A stretch of 8,430 nt of DNA from Methanobacteriaceae archaeon (lineage in GTDB: Archaea > Methanobacteriota > Methanobacteria > Methanobacteriales > Methanobacteriaceae), in the NCBI GenBank assembly GCA_030693105.1, contig JAUYBK010000035.1, positions 1 to 8,430 of the forward strand, given 5' to 3'. A program made the position numbers and the translations under genes. Position 1 is the stretch's first letter, and each line of letters begins with the position of its first letter. The notes under the pieces were generated by a model. That model worked only from the letters and a program-made list of their open reading frames with translations. It searched no databases and was not told where the DNA came from. Below are positions 6,027 through 8,430 of the stretch, piece after piece.

Positions 6027-6726
6027 ATGATTATAGAAGAAATTTTGGATGAAATAGTTCACCAAGGGGGGCTGACTTATCTCGTGCTCATGATACAATC
6101 TTAGAACAGGGCGGATCCGAAGTAGCCAGTTATCCGCGGGCTATAAGCATGGGTATTGCCCTCCTAGATAGTATCGTGGACCAATTGCCACAGGGATTTG
6201 AAAGGGCTGTTGCAGTTAGCTATCGACATCATTACGACATAACTAATCTAAGACTGGACCTTTTAGCTGCTCGAGTGGCCAGCATGCTACAAAAAGAAGG
6301 TTATAATGCCCTGCCCATCCCCGCATCAGAACGGTCGGAAGACCATCCTATTAAAGCTGTTTTTTCCCACAAGCTTGCAGCTAACCTGGCTGGGCTGGGC
6401 TGGATTGGAAAGAACTGCCTGTTAATTACTCCAGAAGCCGGTCCTCGAGTTAGATAGGTTACCTACTTACCAACGCTCCCCTTTCAGTGGGAAATCAGCC
6501 CGGAAAAGAATCATGTGGTGACTGCCGGGATTGTGTAGATGCCTGTCCAGTGGGGGCATTTACGGGGGAACCTTTTCGGGAAGGAGAACCTCGAAAACTG
6601 AGGTATGATGCAGATAAGTGTGAAAAGTACCTTTACGGTGAAAAAGGCGATGATTGGACAGTTTACGGTCTTTGTATATATTCCTGTCCTCGCAGACCAA
6701 ATCGATCTAAACTCCGCTTATTTTAG
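6027..6726 (+). pseudogene. Broken epoxyqueuosine-reductase-like [4Fe-4S] protein
   Basis: Three reading-frame pieces together encode about 232 residues of a COG1600/QueG-like iron-sulfur protein. Piece 1 (6027-6070) is MIIEEILDEIVHQGG. Piece 2 (6071-6454) holds ADLSRAHDTILEQGG, YPRAISMGIALLDSIVDQLP and FSHKLAANLAGLGWIGKNCL (the conserved GWIGK region), ending GPRVR. Piece 3 (about 6460-6726) holds LLTNAPLSVG, the cluster motif CGDCRDCVDACPVGAF and a second site C-x(n)-YGLCIYSCP. The first break is one base missing at the six-G run 6066-6071. The second is a TAG at 6455-6457 plus a one-base shift. One deletion just before the TAG explains both; alternatively a Trp codon TGG became TAG and a base was lost near 6463. 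In the second cluster the first Cys of CGLC is Tyr (TAC 6664-6666), removing a ligand. Family members reduce epoxyqueuosine in tRNA or are uncharacterised reductases. Either a true pseudogene or, less likely, sequencing indels. Confidence 0.8.
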
Positions 6727-7482
6727 AGAAGACCTTACAAGAGTAGCTGCAAAAACAGCAGCCCCGAACCCGTTATCAATATTTACAACAGCTATTCCGG
6801 GAGCACAGGACTGTAACATGGCATTAAGGGCAGCAAATCCACCTTCTCCCACCCCATAACCTACTGAAGTGGGAACACCAATGACCGGGACATCTACTAA
6901 GCCAGCAACTACGGAAGGAAGTGCCCCTTCCATTCCAGCAACAACTATGATGGTTTTAACTTCTTCTTCTAACATTTTACCTACTTGGGAGAAAAGACGA
7001 TGAATACCAGCCACACCCACATCGTAAGAAAATATTACTTGACATCCAGCCTCTTCAGCCACTACTCGAGCTTCTTCAGCCACAGGAATGTCGCAAGTAC
7101 CGGCAGTTATGATGCCAATTTTGCCAATTTTTTCAGTTTCCCGATCTTTGACCACCAGAATGCGGGCCCGGGAATTATATTCTATTTCCAAGTTAAGTGA
7201 TTCTAATTCATCAATATAGGGTTTTATAGCCCCATATCTTTCAGGAATAAGTCTAGTAACCAAAACTCCCCCACCTGGAGCACAGGATTTAATGATCTTT
7301 ATTAGTTCCCGATCTTCCTTTCCTTCAGCGAAAACTGCCTCAGGAAAACCAGTTCTTACATCCCTACCTGTGTCTAATTTAGCAAAATCGGCCAGTTCCA
7401 TGATTTGCATTGTTTTAAGCTTTTTTTCAGCTTCTTTCAGAGAAATCTTCCCGTCTCGAACCTGTTGAAGTATATCTCTCAT
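6718..7482 (-). CDS. larB: Nickel-pincer cofactor biosynthesis protein LarB
   Basis: LarB carboxylates and hydrolyses nicotinic acid adenine dinucleotide to pyridinium-3,5-biscarboxylic acid mononucleotide. This is the first step to the nickel-pincer nucleotide of lactate racemase and related LarA epimerases. The 254-residue protein has the short helical N terminus typical of LarB (MRDILQQVRDGKISLKEAEK) and the PurE/AIR-carboxylase-like core: GIITAGTCDIPVAEEA (123-138), YDVGVAGIHRLF (153-164), VVAGMEGALPSVVAGL (180-195) and GVPTSVGYGVGEGG (202-215). The Cys of MLQSCAPG (C225) is the likely catalytic Cys by family analogy. Start: ATG 7482 is preceded by GGTG and lies suitably downstream of a TATA box at 7510-7517. 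The upstream in-frame ATG at 7503 is too close to that box. LarA, LarC and LarE are not in the window. The 3' end overlaps the convergent iron-sulfur pseudogene by 9 bp. Confidence 0.94.
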   Translation of the reverse strand: MRDILQQVRDGKISLKEAEKKLKTMQIMELADFAKLDTGRDVRTGFPEAVFAEGKEDRELIKIIKSCAPGGGVLVTRLIPERYGAIKPYIDELESLNLEIEYNSRARILVVKDRETEKIGKIGIITAGTCDIPVAEEARVVAEEAGCQVIFSYDVGVAGIHRLFSQVGKMLEEEVKTIIVVAGMEGALPSVVAGLVDVPVIGVPTSVGYGVGEGGFAALNAMLQSCAPGIAVVNIDNGFGAAVFAATLVRSSLK

Positions 7483-7487
7483 GTTTT

Positions 7488-7491
7488 CACC
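7488..7491 (-). promoter_or_regulatory. GGTG ribosome binding site choosing larB start
   Basis: On the minus strand GGTG is followed by AAAAC and the ATG at 7482. This spacing favours 7482 over the in-frame ATG at 7503. Confidence 0.6.
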
Positions 7492-7509
7492 ATACTCCTG
7501 CATCCATAT

Positions 7510-7517
7510 TATATAAA
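7510..7517 (-). promoter_or_regulatory. TATA box of larB
   Basis: TTTATATA on the minus strand is a near-ideal archaeal TATA box. With the usual spacing of about 25 nt, transcription would begin near 7487-7490, leaving a very short leader before the ATG at 7482. Confidence 0.6.
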
Positions 7518-7570
7518 GCTGGAGGTTTAAAACAATTCTTGAATTAAACTAACGTTAAAATTATTTGGAC

Positions 7571-7586
7571 TTATTATTAATATTAT
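7571..7586 (+). promoter_or_regulatory. Candidate TATA region of hypF
   Basis: TTATTATTAATATTAT is the most TATA-like stretch upstream of hypF. It would place the start of transcription roughly 7600-7608, just before the ATG at 7614. The GAGG at 7604-7607, six bases before the ATG, is the likely ribosome binding site if the transcript includes it. Weak evidence. Confidence 0.3.
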
Positions 7587-7613
7587 GTTTTAAAGCCATA
7601 ACCGAGGAAATTC

Positions 7614-8430
7614 ATGGAAAGAGCCAGAATACTTGTTCAAGGAATAGTTCAGGGGGTTGGATTTCGTCCCAACGTTTATCGCCTGGCAAATGAACACGAT
7701 ATTAAAGGATACGTTCGTAATCTTGGTAACATCGTGGAAATTATTGCTGAAGGTGAAAAACCACGTATTAAAAGTTTTTTAAATGATTTAAGTACTAAAA
7801 GACCGCCTATTTCTAAGATAAACTCCTTGAATGTAGAATGGCTTGCATCAGATATAGAAAAGACCTACGAAGACTTCCAGATTCTGGAAAGTTCTTCCCA
7901 GTTTTCAGGGTCTTCAGTGATACCCCCCGATCTGGCGGTGTGTGATAGCTGTCTGGAAGAGATTTTGAAATGCACTGATAGACGCTACCATTATCCTTTC
8001 ACCGCTTGTACAGATTGTGGCCCTCGTTTTACTGTTATTAATTCTGTTCCTTATGATAGGGAGCGAACCTCGATGGACGAGTTTCCCCTTTGCCCCGACT
8101 GCTTGGAAGAGTATAGTGAAGTGGAAGACCGCCGTTACCATGCCGAAGCAACTTGTTGCCCAGTCTGCGGCCCCCAAGTTTTCCTGTACAATGTAAAGTC
8201 CAAGAATCCAATCAAAAAAGCTGCAGAACTCTTAGATGAGGGTAATATACTGGCTATTAAAGGCATTGGAGGAACTCACCTGGTGGCTAAGACCACCGCA
8301 GACTTTCCTGTGGATCAAATGAGAAAAAGGTTAGGTAGATTCAACCAGCCCTTTGCCTGCATGTCTCCCGACGTGAAAAGTATCCGTACCTTCGCCGAGG
8401 TAGCTGATTACGAAGAAAAGGCACTCCTCT
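7614..8430 (+). CDS. hypF: Carbamoyltransferase HypF, 5' part (cut by right edge)
   Basis: HypF activates carbamoyl phosphate to carbamoyl-adenylate and passes the carbamoyl group to the C-terminal Cys of HypE, where it becomes the cyanide ligands of the [NiFe]-hydrogenase active site. The visible 272 residues hold three parts. First is an acylphosphatase domain (1 to about 90) with VQGVGFRP (12-19, active-site R18) and YVRNLGN (33-39, N36). Second are two zinc-finger units, C110-x2-C113-x18-C132-x2-C135 and C160-x2-C163-x18-C182-x2-C185. Third is the start of the YrdC/Sua5-like ATP-binding domain (AAELLDEGNILAIKGIGGTHL, with RKRLGRFNQPFACM). The C-terminal Kae1-like domain lies beyond the window; full HypF proteins are about 750 residues. 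The frame is open to the edge. It is divergent from larB, another nickel-enzyme maturation gene, across a 131-bp region. Confidence 0.96.
   Translation, partial: MERARILVQGIVQGVGFRPNVYRLANEHDIKGYVRNLGNIVEIIAEGEKPRIKSFLNDLSTKRPPISKINSLNVEWLASDIEKTYEDFQILESSSQFSGSSVIPPDLAVCDSCLEEILKCTDRRYHYPFTACTDCGPRFTVINSVPYDRERTSMDEFPLCPDCLEEYSEVEDRRYHAEATCCPVCGPQVFLYNVKSKNPIKKAAELLDEGNILAIKGIGGTHLVAKTTADFPVDQMRKRLGRFNQPFACMSPDVKSIRTFAEVADYEEKALL

Noticed and set aside
6455..6457. In-frame TAG in the iron-sulfur gene as a possible pyrrolysine codon
   Set aside because: Pyrrolysine use is known from Methanosarcinales and some other lineages but not, to my knowledge, from Methanobacteriales. A frame shift lies at the same spot, and a single deleted base removes the TAG altogether.

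Overview
The window looks like a chromosomal segment of a methanogenic archaeon of the order Methanobacteriales, probably Methanobacterium or a close relative. The main clue is a family B DNA polymerase gene that stops just after catalytic motif C. This is the known split PolB1/PolB2 arrangement of Methanobacteriales. An archaeal background is also suggested by AT-rich DNA, TTTATATA-type TATA boxes, GGTG-type ribosome binding sites, LarB and HypF. The identification rests on recognised motifs; no search was run.

Left part (1-1876, all minus strand): an intact GNAT acetyltransferase (1274-1876) is followed by about 1.2 kb of decayed genes. These are a class I methyltransferase relic (647-1223) with at least four frameshifts, an unrecognised broken ORF (335-602), and a GNAT relic running off the left edge (1-286) with two frameshifts and three in-frame TGA codons. 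Their protein sequences can be reconstructed by hand across the lesions, so they are recognisable pseudogenes.

Centre (2012-6726, plus strand): a divergent promoter region (1877-2011) precedes polB1. It is followed at short spacing (10-24 nt) by a terpenoid-cyclase/prenyltransferase-fold protein of unknown role, a second GNAT acetyltransferase, a class I SAM methyltransferase, and an iron-sulfur protein related to epoxyqueuosine reductase. The last is interrupted by two reading-frame breaks and has lost one cluster cysteine. The spacing suggests one transcription unit led by the replication polymerase.

Right part (6718-8430): larB (nickel-pincer cofactor synthesis) runs on the minus strand, its 3' end overlapping the end of the iron-sulfur pseudogene by 9 bp. 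Divergent from it across a short promoter region is the 5' part of hypF ([NiFe]-hydrogenase maturation), cut by the right edge. Both serve nickel-enzyme maturation.

I saw no RNA gene, CRISPR array, insertion sequence or integrase. I did not find a convincing undescribed system. The points most worth a second look are the polymerase split, the make-up of the polB1 gene cluster and the concentration of broken genes.
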